This document shows, piece after piece, positions 51,403 to 62,479 of a stretch of 64,000 bases of DNA. The DNA is taken from positions 23,921,697 to 23,985,696 of the forward strand of contig CM022947.1 in NCBI GenBank assembly GCA_012931725.1, given 5' to 3'. Source of the DNA: Litsea cubeba. Taxonomy: Eukaryota > Streptophyta > Magnoliopsida > Laurales > Lauraceae. The notes beneath the pieces are model-generated. The model was not told where the DNA came from, searched no databases, and saw nothing but the letters and a program-made list of their open reading frames with translations. Within the stretch, counting starts at the first letter, position 1; each line of letters opens with the position of its first letter. A program made the position numbers and the translations under genes.

Positions 51403-51446
51403 GGCCGTTACCGTTACATAACGGCCGTTATGTAACGGTAACGGCC
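51403..51446. repeat. Perfect 44-bp palindrome
   Basis: The sequence is identical to its own reverse complement over 44 bases with no spacer, centred on AACGGCCGTT. It could extrude as a cruciform or form a hairpin in RNA. Confidence 0.97.
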
Positions 51447-51525
51447 GATACTGTGCCGATATTTAGCATATAACGGCCGGTATGTCGCGGGGCCCTTCAT
51501 ATCGTGTAAATAACGGCCGTTACGT

Positions 51526-51586
51526 GCCGTTATTTTGAATATAACGGCCATAGCGTTATAACGGCCGTTATATTCAAAATAACGGC
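51526..51586. repeat. Inverted repeat, 24-bp perfect arms
   Basis: Arms 51526-51549 and 51563-51586 are perfect complements (GCCGTTATTTTGAATATAAC... and its mirror) around a 13-base spacer. They belong to the left terminal array of the 995-bp MITE. Confidence 0.97.
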
Positions 51587-53437
51587 CGTTATGTACGCTG
51601 ACGGAATTTTTTTTAAAAAAACCTGTGCAGTCCTTCATTTCTTCATTTCTTTCACCTATTCTCTTACCTGAGAGCTGCTAAGAGCTTCCTAAGGGCTGTA
51701 AGTTGCTTGGAGGAGACCTAAGGCTTAGATCTAACTAAGAGTTTTGGGTGGATTTGTATGTGGGGAAAGCTAATCAAAGTCAAGAGACCTCTTTGGTAAG
51801 CTCATTTTTTTATGTTTTTGAAGTTATTTTCAAGATTCAACATCAAAATAACTTAGAGGTGGTTGAGATGTGTTACACATGTGTTAGATCTATACTTTTG
51901 GAGCAAAAAAATTCAAGTTTTAACACTTTTTGTAATATTTTTCATTTTTTCATTATTTAAATCCGAATTATTTTAGTATTTTTTTTTTAAAGATTGTGTA
52001 ATACACCAATTCATGAACCAAGGGCTTTATATTGAATTATATACTTAGATTTGATGTTACTCACAGTCACTAGATGAATGTCCAAACAAAAACTTACATT
52101 TATTAAATATTTATTTTCGGAATTTTTAATAAATCAATATTAAAGTATATATATCGTTACAGCAATGAATTCAGGATGTTATAACTTGAGGGGACCGTTA
52201 TTTTTCTTTTAAGTGTGCACTAATGGAAAAAAAACTTTAGTTTCAATCATTTTATAATATTCTGGATTTTTTGGATATTTTTTCGGATTTTTTTGGGGTC
52301 AAATAAAAAATTCGCTACGCGATGGGCCACAATGACCGCGAACCGCGACGCGATGACCGCGAACCGCGATTTTAAACCATGTAGTTGACCCCAACATAGT
52401 AGGGACCATGATTTTGAAAATCAGAATCCTGTTGCAAATGATAGGATTTATTCTATTTTTTCCAAAATAATTTTAAAATTTTCAAAAATATTTAAAAATA
52501 AGAAAATATATATATCTTTATGCATAACTCATCCATTTTCCATACATAACGACATTTATATACTGAAAAAGTAAAAGATTCTATCAACAAAAGATGATCA
52601 TGAGCTAATCGTTTACCTAAACACAAAATATTCTATCCCAAAAGCATCATAATATGCTCATGAGCTCGTCCATGATCTAAATACAAAATATTCATTCTAA
52701 AGCAGCAATCTAAAAACATCAAAAGGTTTATATCTCCAAATAATCAATCCATATCCCCATCATGGCCCATGACCATATCCACATCAACATCATCTTCTCC
52801 AATATCATCTTCACCAAATGAAGATGATCAATCGTCAAGACATTGAACTTCCTCCCTTTCAGTGTCAAATGAATACATGATCTTCCTCAAGCTCGAATAC
52901 TTTCCTCTTTCCTTTATCTTTCCTTCCAAATGTAAGTTTTCTAGGCCCTATAAAACAAGATTACAAAATTTTAGTTTACTAAAACAAAAAATAAATACTA
53001 ATGTTTAGACTTTGACATTTGGTAAATTGGTAGTACCTCATTGTCTACTCGTTGTCCCTTCGTTAGCAAGGTCGGCAAAGCATTCTTCAAGGTCCATCCA
53101 TGACATGTCATTGTCTAAAATATGATCTTTTTCAGTGATGCACTCATCATCAGAATCCATATCTGACAAGCAAATAGGATCAAGAGCTCGATCCCTCTCT
53201 TCTTTTGACGACCTTGGAGATTTAGATTGTATTTAACAAAGACTAAAGAATTAAGGCGTCGTTGCTCTAGTCTGTTTCTCCTCTTTGAATGTATTTATAA
53301 AGAAGTTTGATTAAATCATTAAAGGTCAACATTTATACAAATTATATATAACTAATTAACGAAAATAAATTTAAAATTTAACAAATCTCACTTGTTCAAA
53401 TGTACTCCAATTTCTTTCGCACCCCGATGAACTACAC

Positions 53438-53924
53438 CTAGGAAACACAGACACCTCTCCGGGGCCAGCATGTTAGTGTTCGACACATGTTGGACACGGA
53501 CATGCCCCTAACATGCCCGAATACGTGTCGTGTCCTGCTTATTTTTGTATATTTTATTTCCGGAGACGCTGGGGGACCCACTGGCTGTTTTAGTTGGAGA
53601 AAAGTATTAAAGTTATAATAAAGAAAAGAATTGGGGGTCGTCTATAAAAAAAATCTCTTTTAGTTGGAAGAAAAAAAAAAGGTAGATAAGGTAGAGGCTA
53701 GGGCTTTAAATTAGAACAAAAAAAAAAGAAGGAAAGGACCTAAATGCAAAGTGGTACATTGGTACTTGAATTTTTATTTATTTGATTGCTAAATTGATTA
53801 CAAAGTTAAAATGATATTATCTTTTAGTATATGATTAGATATATTATTATTATTATTAATAAATATTAACGTGTCCCCGACGTGTCCATGTCGGTGTCGT
53901 GTCGTGTCCATGTCCATGCTTCTT
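53438..53924. mobile_element. MITE with GACACG-rich termini in the transposase exon, 487 bp
   Basis: The 10-bp direct repeat TGAACTACAC flanks the insert (53428-53437 and 53925-53934). Reading across the joined flanks restores the dimerisation motif of the hAT transposase, so this is a real insertion. The ends carry imperfect inverted repeats (AGGAAACACAGACAC and AAGAAGCATGGACAT) and many GACACG/CGTGTC words. A 9-10-bp duplication would suit a MULE better than a hAT, so the superfamily is uncertain. Confidence 0.75.
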
Positions 53925-54649
53925 TGAACTACACTTTAAACTTAATATGCAAATTGCTAGCTTTTATAGTTCAGTGCAATCGTCACCATAGCTCTCCCAC
54001 CACAAAGCTAGTTTATAAGAATAAAGTCAATGATTGTAAAAGAATAACATAATGAAGAAAAACAATACGAAGGAATATAAAATTTTGAGAATACATGTAG
54101 ATTACCGGGTTGTTTTGTCTTGATCATTAATTGTGTTGTTTCTCTTCCGAACATGCCGATCTTTCTCTTGAAATAGTCAATTTGTTCATCAACAAGAATT
54201 TGAGTTCTATTTTCTTGAACAAATCGCTCCAATGTGTTATACAATCCCTTTTTAACTTCAAAACTGGCATTAAATTTCTCGTCATATTGGAAAGCAGGAT
54301 TTAAAAAATATGCGGCTACATGCAAGGGACAATGCAATGTAGGTTCCATCTTGAATCTATGATTCTCCATATGGGATGATATCACTTCTTCACATTGTCA
54401 ATTTTTTTTGCAATAGCCTCATTGGCCTAGTCCATTGTTTCATAAATGTATCCCATTGGCAGACTTTAATCGGAGTCAACCAAGCGAAGGACTTGTACTA
54501 AGGGAGTTGCACATTTGGATGACCAAAAACGAGTACACTGTCCTCTTCAGTATTTAAATTAAAATGATTTTCTTTATAAGTCTGGTTGGACTTTGTGAAT
54601 TAGCGGTGCACTGCGAGTAAAAGTGAGAACTTTCCTGGAGTAGAACAAA

Positions 54650-56960
54650 AATGGAGCGCTTTTTGCCCTCGACCCTGCCTGGAGAAGAAGACAACCATCG
54701 TCCGTCTTCTCTCTCTTCGTCTCTAATCTACCTCCAGAAATCTCTAAGACCGATCTACAAGCAATGTTCTGCAAAGGTGGTGCTGTGATAGACACCTTTG
54801 TCCCTACCGATCGATCCTCAAGCAAGCACGGAGGTTTCGGCTTCATCAGATTCAAAATAGAAAGAGAAGCTCGGTAAGGTCTTGAGATAGGGTTGCAAAT
54901 GGAACGGTTCCGGATCGGAACCATAGTGGGCCTGGACCCGAACCCGTTTCTAAATAACGGTTCCGTTTCCAAATCCGGTTTTGACTCGGAAATGGTTTTG
55001 TTAGTTCCAGAACCGGGTCCACCTAGAGGACTGGAATCTATATCCAAAATCGATTCTAATTTCTCTTTATTCTTCATTTTTCTTAAAATAAACATATCAT
55101 TCAGCTTATAACAGTGCATCAAGTACTTATAACAGTGCATCAAGTATACTCCCTTTAATATTATACATAAAAATGTCAAAAAAAAGTTGATTTTGAGGTA
55201 CAATTTGTAATATTAAAGGCTCATATGCCGGGTCCCAGGTCCACGGGTCGGGACCTATATGGACCCGGACCCGTTTATGAATCGGAACCTAAAATAGGCT
55301 CCAGACCTTGCTTTTTACGGGTTGGAACTTCCGGGTAATCGGAGAATCGGATACCCATTTGCAACCCTATATCGAGATAGTCAATGGGAGATCATGAGAA
55401 GGTAGAAGAATCCTCATCGACATGGCTCGTCCTCGAACAACAAGACCCTCTACTGCAGGCATCTCCCAAACCTCCATCGACAAATCAAGGATTCTGCGAC
55501 AACCATCTCCCAACACCTGGAAACGCCCTCCAGCGTGCATCCTTGACTCCAGCGCAGGATTGATCGTCAGGGATGGCCATACTCACTTTATCCGAGTGGC
55601 CCCTTGGGTTGTTGAGTCGGAGAAGATGGCCTCTACCTCAGCTTGATTGGCTTCCTCAAGCCAAACCTGAGTGTAGCCGATGTAGCTCGCTGGCTTAATA
55701 TTCATTGGGGCAAATCGGCTGCCAGGCTCAAACTGTTGGAAGATGAGGTCATCCACATCCAACTTCTCCCGGATGAGGAAGTTCGCCAAGTTCTGAGTTG
55801 TGCAGCAATTTCACCTTCCAACATGTTTGTAGCCCTAGACAGATGGATGGAGGTTATCGGCTCACCCCCAATCACCAAATGGATTCGATTCCATGGTGTC
55901 CCGCTTGTTGCATGGAACGAAGGCGTCTTCCGTCTCCTGTGTGACTTCATCAGCTCAACCATAGGAGTAGATCGCCACACTTTGGAGAAGATAAACCTTG
56001 CTAACGAGCGTGTGAAGGTTCTTACTAGCAGGCTCTGTAAGCTTCCGCTTGAAACCCCTCTATTTGTCAGAGATCTTATCATCTCAGTTAGGGCTGAAGC
56101 AAGTTTCCCCATCCCCTTCGCCTCCGACAAAACCACCCCATTAGCTAAAAGTGTCGTGCAACTTGAAGATGGCGATCTAGGGCTTGCTAGAGAATAGCAA
56201 TCCTCAAACCTTGCCCAACAAAGTGTCCCGAAACGAGCTAGGGTTCGCAAGAATGCCAGGTTAGGCAAGTCCAGAGATTCTAACTCGACCCAAGCTGAAG
56301 CCTGGACCTGGCCCACTTCAAATATAACCTCAGCGGGCCACAGGCTAACTAACGGAGAGACCCTTTATTCCTTCCTCAATGAACTGGGTCGGCCCAACTC
56401 ATCAGCCCCAGCATTTGCCCCTTTCAAATATCGAAAAGAAACGAAGTCTGCAGTCTCTGGGAGATCTGGTGCGATCGATGCTTCAACCTCGGCTTCCTTA
56501 TCGGCCACTTCCTTTGTCGAAACGTCGAGTAAGATCACCTCTGCCCCTTCCTCAAGGGATCCTCTGATCTACCCTTGACGCAAGGAAAGAAGTCATCCTC
56601 CGTCGGCTCCAGATGCCCCCAGTCGCCAGGAGAGGAGAAGATTGATGCTTTGTGGCTGCTCGCTAGCTCCAACGCTTCGGACCTCGACTCCTCCAAATCA
56701 GGTATTGCTACCTGTCCACCCCTCCCTTCCTCTCCTTGCTCTATGTCGGCCACCGTCCTCTCTGCCTTCAAGGGTTCCACCACCAATTCTCTCTCGGCAG
56801 AAATCAGATGAAGACTTCTCCATCTCTAAGCAGACTAATCGCAGGGCAGACATCAGCTCTCAGTGTCCCCATAGACACTCTACTCCCGCAGACAAAAGCT
56901 ACTTTCCAACCCCTATTGTAGGATCTCCTAACTCATGGTTGTCTCAAAAAATAAGAGTTT
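54650..56960 (+). pseudogene. LINE ORF1 (RNA-binding protein)
   Basis: The first part encodes an RRM-like domain (DLQAMFCKGGAVIDTFVPTD, KHGGFGFIRFK near 54755-54870). It is cut by a MITE at 54888-55369 and resumes with VNGR...GRRILIDMARPR (55382-55430). The next segment (55640-56197) matches the plant L1 ORF1 domain of DUF4283 type (KWIRFHGVPLVAWNEGVF). A Ser/Pro-rich tail with stops follows. ORF1 protein binds LINE RNA during retrotransposition. Confidence 0.72.
54888..55369. mobile_element. hAT-type MITE inside LINE ORF1, 482 bp
   Basis: Perfect 15-base inverted termini (TAGGGTTGCAAATGG and its complement) bound the insert. The flanks TCTTGAGA (54880-54887) and TATCGAGA (55370-55377) match at six of eight. 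The RRM frame of ORF1 continues on both sides. Subterminal GGACCCGGACCCG and AACGGTTCCG words are reiterated in inverted orientation. Confidence 0.82.
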
Positions 56961-57197
56961 GTGGTGAGGCAATAGGCATCTCAGTAGACAACAATAAATG
57001 AGGGTGGGAACGCCTAATTGCTTTCGCCAAGGATAGAGAATCCGTCCTTGGTAGACCTGCCACCTACAAAAAAGAAGCCAAAAGGAAAGGGAAGCAGAGA
57101 ACTCCAGAACCTTTCGTGCTCCATCAACTATTACAGCCGTCCCCTTGTGAGTACTTCCTCTCAAAGATGTCAATTGAGTCAGAGATTCCAGAAAGTG

Positions 57198-60100
57198 TTG
57201 CCAATGAAGGCTATATCTGGGAATGTTCGAGGTTTAGGGAGTACAGTGAAGCGGGCAATTATAAAGGAGGTGATTCAGACTTCTAGAGCGGACCTTCTTC
57301 TCCTTCAAGAAACCAAGCTCAGTTCTATGTTTCATCCCATTATCAGAGATCTCTGGCGTAATCGTCAATTTCATTGGGTCTCCCTTGACGCTTGGAACTT
57401 CTAGAGGCATTCTTCTATGCTGGAACAACAGACTGTATACCAAGAAAGACCATTTCATTGGTGCCTTTTCTGTCTCGGCAGTGCTTGAAGATAGGGCCAA
57501 TGGTTCATCTTGGATTATCTCCTCTGTCTATGGCCATACTGACCGCAGATTTCGTGGCAGTTTTTGGTGCGAGCTTGACTCCATTCGTAGCAGATGGGTA
57601 GGCCCTTGGTGCATTGGTGGCGACTGGAATATCACTAGATCCCTTCAAACGAATCTGGAGGTGGCAAAATTTCAGTAGAAATGGAATCCTTCTCAGATTG
57701 GATTAACTATCACTACCTCGTCGGTCTTCAATTAGGGGGGGCTAAATACACTTGGTCTAATAACCAAAGTCCTCCAACGTTGTTGCGTTTTGACAGATTC
57801 CTGGTCATTGGTGATTGGATCGATCTGTATCATGAAGTATGCCAAATTGCTCTCCCAAAGCCCACTTTCGATCACTGCCCCATCCTCTTCGATTGCAAAA
57901 ATCTAAAGTGGGGACCCTCTCCCTTCCGCTTAATGATAATGTGGCTGGAAGACAAACATTTCAATGCTTTAATCAAGGAGTGGTGGAATAGCTACGCTAT
58001 TAACGGTTGGGCAGGTTTCAGACTCTCCTCGAAGCTCAAGCTGTTGAAGCTCATTATTAAAGACTGGAGGAAGACCAATTTCAAGCCTGTCAAAACTATC
58101 AAGGCTAAACTTCTAAAAGAATTGCAATCTCCTGACTCAAATGAAGAATCCCAAAGGCTATTTGAAGCGGATATAACTAAGAGGCTAAATCTTAAAGATC
58201 TTTTTTAGCCTAAAGTCCGGGAATAAGAGATCAAATGGAAACAAAGATCTAGATGTCGATGGCTAAAAGAAGGGGACAAGAATACCAAATTTTTCCACAG
58301 TATGGCTACGACCAAAATGAGGGGAAACAGGATCAATTACTTGCTGGTCAACGGCAATAGATTAGAGGATAGGGATGGGATAACTAGCCACATTCTCAAT
58401 TTCTTTCAAAGTTTGTACAAAAAAGATGGTACTAGCAAGCCTTCTTTAGACAATCTTCATTTCTCCACCATCAGCGAGGAGAATGCTAACTGGCTAGAAG
58501 ATGAGTTCCAGGAGGAAAAAGTCAAAGTGGTAGTCTTCAATCTTGCTAGCGATAAAGCTCTAGGCCCAGATGCTTTCCCAATGTCATTCTACCATAAATT
58601 ATGGGACCTCCTAAGAGTTGACATTATGGCCTTCATGAAGGAATTTCACTCTAGAGGCAAGCTCTCCAAATCGATCGGTGCCTCTTTCATCGCCCTTATC
58701 CCAAAGAAGACAGGGGCTGACAGCATTAAGGACTTCAGGCCAATAAGCCTCTTAGGTAGCATCTACAAAATCTTGGCTAAAGTGCTAGCTTCCAAACTCC
58801 AAAAGATCCTCCCTTCCATCATCTTTCCTCCTCAAGTTGCCTTTCCAAGGTAGATAGATCTTAGATGGGGTTATTGTTGACAACGAATGCATCCATTCTA
58901 GATAAAAAGACAGGCTTCCCGGCATAATTTGTAATCTTGATTTGGAAAAGGCTTTCGATATGGTGGCTTGGGATTTCCTCCTTTATTTGATGCGTAGGAT
59001 GGGCTTCAGACCAAAATGGAGGGTTTGGATCAAAGAATGCATTTATCTGCTACCTGCTCCATTCTAATCAATGGCTCCCCGAAGGGATATTTTCCGGCTG
59101 AGAGGGGCTTACGTCCGGGGGATTCCCTGTCTCCGTTTCTCTGTCATCATTGGAGAAGCCCCCAGTCGGATGCTTTCCAAAGCAGAAGACTGCAATCTGA
59201 TCCACAGATTCAAGCCTGCTCATAATGCTCCCTCCGTCTCCCACCTACAATATGCAGATGATACCCTCCTTTTTTGCGATGCCGGCGAGGACCAAATCAA
59301 AAACAAGGTTGCTATGCTCAGATGTTTTGAAGCTGTCTTGCGTCTTAAGATAAACTTCTCAAAGAGCTCCATCCTCGGAGTCTCAATCGAAGACATCTCT
59401 CTCCATCATTATTCTACTATCTTGGGGTGCAAAGTTGACTCCTTCCCATCCAACTACCTTGGTCTCCCCCTCTGCCTAGATAAAGTGCCTAAATCTGTCT
59501 GGAACCCAATAGTTAAAAGGATTGAGAAAAAGCTCTCTTCCTGGAAAGCAAAGTATTTATCCTTGGGAGGCAGAATCGTGTTGATCCAATCTACACTTGC
59601 CAACCTTCCTATCTACTACATGTCCATCCTCAAATGCCCCGTTGCAATCATCAACTGCATTGAGAAACTTCAACAAGACTTCCTTTGGCAGGGCCACGAG
59701 GAATCTAAAAAATTCCACCTGGTCAATTGGAAAACAGTCTGCTACCCTAAAGACTCTGGCGGTCTTGGAATAAGACCTTTAAGGATCATGATTCAGGCTT
59801 TACTAGGCAAATGGCTTTGGATACTTGGAGAAGATTCAGAAGGCCTATGAAGAAGCATCCTGGTAGCCAAATACAAAGTGAGGAGAAGTGGCTGGGATAT
59901 CTCTCCTCCTTCACGAAGGTGCTCAAACTTCTAGAAAGGGATATACTCCTCCAAAGCTTCTTTTGCCCAATCCATTCGTTATCGCGTCGGCAATGGAGAG
60001 AAAATTTCCTTTTGGCATGATATTTGGGCTGGCGAGACTCCTTTAGCGATTCAGTTCCCTTAACCTGTACAAATGCGCCAGAAACCGCAATGCTAAGGTT

Positions 60101-61027
60101 AGAGATTACCTCGACACAAGTACAAACAATCACCTGTGGTCTATGATGCACGGATACTTCAAAATGGGCAACGTATCATGCCGTATCGTATCCGATACTT
60201 CACTTTTTATGTGTAAAATCCATGTCCTTGCCGTGTTTATAGCGTGCCCTTGCTGTATTAATGTCGTATCTGTGCATCATAGCCTGTGGTGTCCTATTTT
60301 CAGAAGGAATCTCTCCAAGGCAGAAGAAGCAAACCTTTTCAATCTTTTTGAGATTTTTAATGGTATAGACAGCTCTAGCGAAGGGAAAGACAGCAGGCTA
60401 TGGGCCCCTTCACGTGATGGTTCTTTTTCGGTTTCCTCCTCCTCCGCCTTATCGATTCCTCCAGCTACTTTTCGAAGTTGGTCATCACTCTGGAAGATCA
60501 AGGCCCGTCCCAGAGTTATTACTTTTGCTTGGCTTGCTCTTCAGAACAAAATTCTAACTACGGATAATGTTCGCCGCCGAAATATGCTCATTGTCAATGC
60601 TTTCCCCTTTTGCTTAGCTGATGAGGAATCGGTCGATCACCTTCTGCTTCATTGCAAGCAGACAAAAGCCCTTTGGTCAGCGATCCTAGAGGAGTTCAAT
60701 TGTAGTTGGGTCATACCGCAGTCCTTACTTGAGTTGTTCCATCAATGAGCTAGCTCAATTACTACCTCCAAAGGGAAGATCATGTGGCGCCTTTCTTTTT
60801 TGGCTTGCGTCTGGACGATTTGGAAAGAGAGAAACAGAAGGTGTTTTGAAGAGATCACTTCTTCCCAAGAAGACTTAATCCTTAGAATGATTCTGCGTTG
60901 CTTCGTGAGTCTCCTATCTTCCAGATTTTTGGGGCTTATCTCTAGATGCAATTATGTTCAATTGGAGGGAAGTCCCATCAATTTGATTTGTATCTCTTCT
61001 TCTCCCTTTTTGTTAGAGGCCTTTTAG
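57198..61027 (+). pseudogene. LINE ORF2: endonuclease, reverse transcriptase, zf-RVT
   Basis: The endonuclease begins MKAISGNVRGLGS, with QETKLSS (57315), SSVYGHTD (57530), GGDWN (57620), and DRFLV and FDHCPI (57800-57890). Reverse transcriptase follows (FNLASDKALGPDAFPMSFYH at 58540, IALIPKKTGADSIKDFRPIS at 58700, a stop-ridden DLEKAFDMVAWDFL segment at 58940) with catalytic YADD at about 59255, then NYLGLPL and GRIVLIQS. The zf-RVT domain is at 60480-60690 (WKIKARPRVITFAWLALQNK). A WKERNRRCF motif lies near 60820. There are at least two frameshifts (about 57400 and 59070), several stops and a 142-bp MITE at 60141. Confidence 0.88.
60141..60282. mobile_element. Miniature hAT-type MITE, CTATGATG family, 142 bp
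   Basis: Perfect 11-base inverted termini (CTATGATGCAC and GTGCATCATAG) are flanked by the perfect 8-bp duplication CCTGTGGT (60133-60140 and 60283-60290). The LINE ORF2 frame continues across the joined flanks. The interior holds CGTATC/GATACG words. It is a shorter relative of the element at 30226-30568. Confidence 0.9.
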
Positions 61028-62249
61028 CCTCCTTGTTTTGTTTCCCCTCCTTTTGGGTGGTGGCTGTTTTTTGGGTTCTGCCTGGCCGCTTCTCAGTATA
61101 GCTCTTTTATACTGTAAAGCCTTTTTCTATCAATACAAGTTACCATTTCAAAAAAAAAAAAAGGAGTTATACATTTGATGCAATATTTTATGCAAGCCCA
61201 AAATTCTTGGTCGGCCAAGATAATATCTCACTCTTATGCCATCAATATTTTTGGAGTATAATCTTTCTTCCCATTCCTTAGAAGCAAACATTGACCGCAA
61301 TGCAACCCTTTGTTCATGAATACTTTTTAAGGCCAAAAAGTTTGTAGCAAAACGGTTGACAACGGCTCTTACAAGTTCTCTTCCCTTTGTACATCTTCTC
61401 ATTAAATTTAACACCCATATATGTGTATAAGTAAAAACAATAATCTTCTTCACCTTTGCAATTATTGTGGCATGTGTGGGCAATATTTCAATATCAGCTA
61501 GCATCAAATCAAGTAGATGTGTCGAACATGGTGACCAAAATATATTTTTCCTCTTCTCCATTAAGAATTCACCCGCCTTCACTAAAGTTGCAACACTATC
61601 CGTACCACTTGCACGGCATGCTCTTCTCCAATTTCTTCAACAACTGAATTTATCAACTCAAACATATTTTGTGCATTTTTACAAATTGAAGATGTATTTA
61701 CAAATTTCATAAAACCAAAAAATTTGTGATGCTTCTATTCTTTCCATCGATCCACCGATCTGTCATCAATGTGCACCTAGATTGACTCCACTCTTTTCTA
61801 TATTGATCCAGTGATTTTTCACTAAGTTGCACTTCCTTATGAAGAAAGTGTGCCTCACTTTATGATAACTTGAGAGTTTCAACCCCAGTCCAAATGAAGC
61901 CGCTGCCAAAATCATCAGAGAAAAAACTGGACTTTTAAAAACATTGAAAGGCAATGCATTAGCATACGAAAATCTATATATTTTCAATACAACACTTTCC
62001 CTATCTCTTTTTTTCCAAATCTGATTTTAAATGTTGGTTGTTTTGGATTTTTCCCTTTAACCACAAAGTTTCCTTTATCTTGTTGTATTTCAATCACTTC
62101 ATCATTATCTTGGAAAAAATAATCTGATGAACGCCCAACATCATACATGTCATCTCTTTTTTTTTCTTCTCTTTATCTTTCTTTTCTTCTAGACTTCATA
62201 AACTAGTTTGCTACATCATCCTCAACTTGAGTGCATGGCTTTATGTTTT

Positions 62250-62328
62250 TTTTTTTTTTTTTTTTGATCGGTAACAATAAAATTTCATTAAAGAGAAAGA
62301 AGGTACAACTTAGAAAAGAGAAACAAAA
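62250..62328 (-). mobile_element. Very short 5'-truncated L1 insertion
   Basis: A poly-T run, then GATCGGTAACAATAAAATTT, then CATTAAAGAGAAA, is the complement of an L1 3' end like the one at 44611-44670. CTTTATGTTTT occurs on both sides (62239-62249 and 62329-62339) as target duplication. Only about 60 bases of LINE plus tail were copied, into the N-terminal part of the hAT transposase gene. Confidence 0.8.
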
Positions 62329-62479
62329 CTTTATGTTTTGTTTTGTTCAGGCTAAATGGTGTTTCATACGAAACACTTAACCCCACATCACCTTTCCACA
62401 AAAATTGCATCTCCCATTCAAGTGATTATCCTGGTTAACCTTGGAACAATAACTCCATGCAAGGTCATCATCTGGTGGG

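Larger units (their letters stand above)
51387..52381. mobile_element. hAT-type MITE, 995 bp, palindrome-rich
   Basis: The ends are CGGGGTTTAAAAT and ATTTTAAACCATG, flanked by TAGCTGAC (51379-51386) and TAGTTGAC (52382-52389), seven of eight identical. The left 200 bp consist of AACGGCCGTTA palindromes. The right 70 bp consist of CGCGAACCGCGACGCGATGA words. The interior (51610-52290) is AT-rich without a recognisable gene. It lies 17 bp from the end of the large hAT element. Confidence 0.78.
48640..52398 (-). mobile_element. Degraded Ty1/copia remnant hosting several insertions
   Basis: An LTR-like segment (to about 48787) is followed by a polypurine-type CTCCCTCTATC and, on the minus strand, fragments of RNase H (TCSSTEAEYCALAHTIAEI, 49150-49080), reverse transcriptase (YKIKTKVDGSNNRYRVQLVA, EYDIDYENTFAQVAKMTTVR, 50880-50700) and the linker before reverse transcriptase (HSSLRTSPQISCASLDLSLL, 51360-51290). 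Frames are broken throughout. It has received a SINE, tandem duplications, two or three MITEs and the large hAT element. Its copia sequence seems to continue on both sides of each insertion. Confidence 0.75.
54518..61162 (+). mobile_element. Near full-length L1-type LINE, 6.6 kb
   Basis: The direct repeat GGAGTTGCACATTTG (54503-54517) and GGAGTTATACATTTG (61163-61177) marks the target duplication, 13 of 15 identical. The element ends in a 3' UTR and a poly-A tail (to 61162), contains ORF1 and ORF2, and interrupts the hAT transposase gene. Two MITEs lie within it. ORFs carry several stops and frameshifts, so it is inactive. It is the only large element here in the same orientation as the PIAL gene. 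Confidence 0.88.
52755..62470 (-). pseudogene. hAT transposase, split by nested insertions
   Basis: Read from right to left: a BED-type zinc finger (NGRCNFCGKVMWG...RMKHHL, 62425-62350); a basic stretch (FMKSRRKER, about 62190); the catalytic core with SRCTLMTDRW near 61780, and KAGEFLMEKRKNIFWSPCST, then HLLDLMLADI (61580-61500); NRFATNFLALKSI (61350); and EFWACIKYCIKCIT at 61200. There the LINE interrupts. Beyond the LINE the protein resumes with PLVQVLRLVDSD and MGYIYETMD (54490-54430), PLHVAAYFLNPAFQYDE (54330) and the C-terminal dimerisation motif CSSSGCERNWSTFEQ (53437-53395), which is split by a MITE. An acidic tail ends near 52755. Stops and frameshifts are present, so no active enzyme is made. 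Confidence 0.8.

Noticed and set aside
51748..51960. Open frame in the interior of the 995-bp MITE as a possible transposon gene
   Set aside because: It has only 70 codons and no motif, and the AT-rich composition explains it.
57018..60748. LINE endonuclease and reverse transcriptase considered as a host gene
   Set aside because: It has a poly-A tail, target duplication, frameshifts and stops, so it is a dead LINE.
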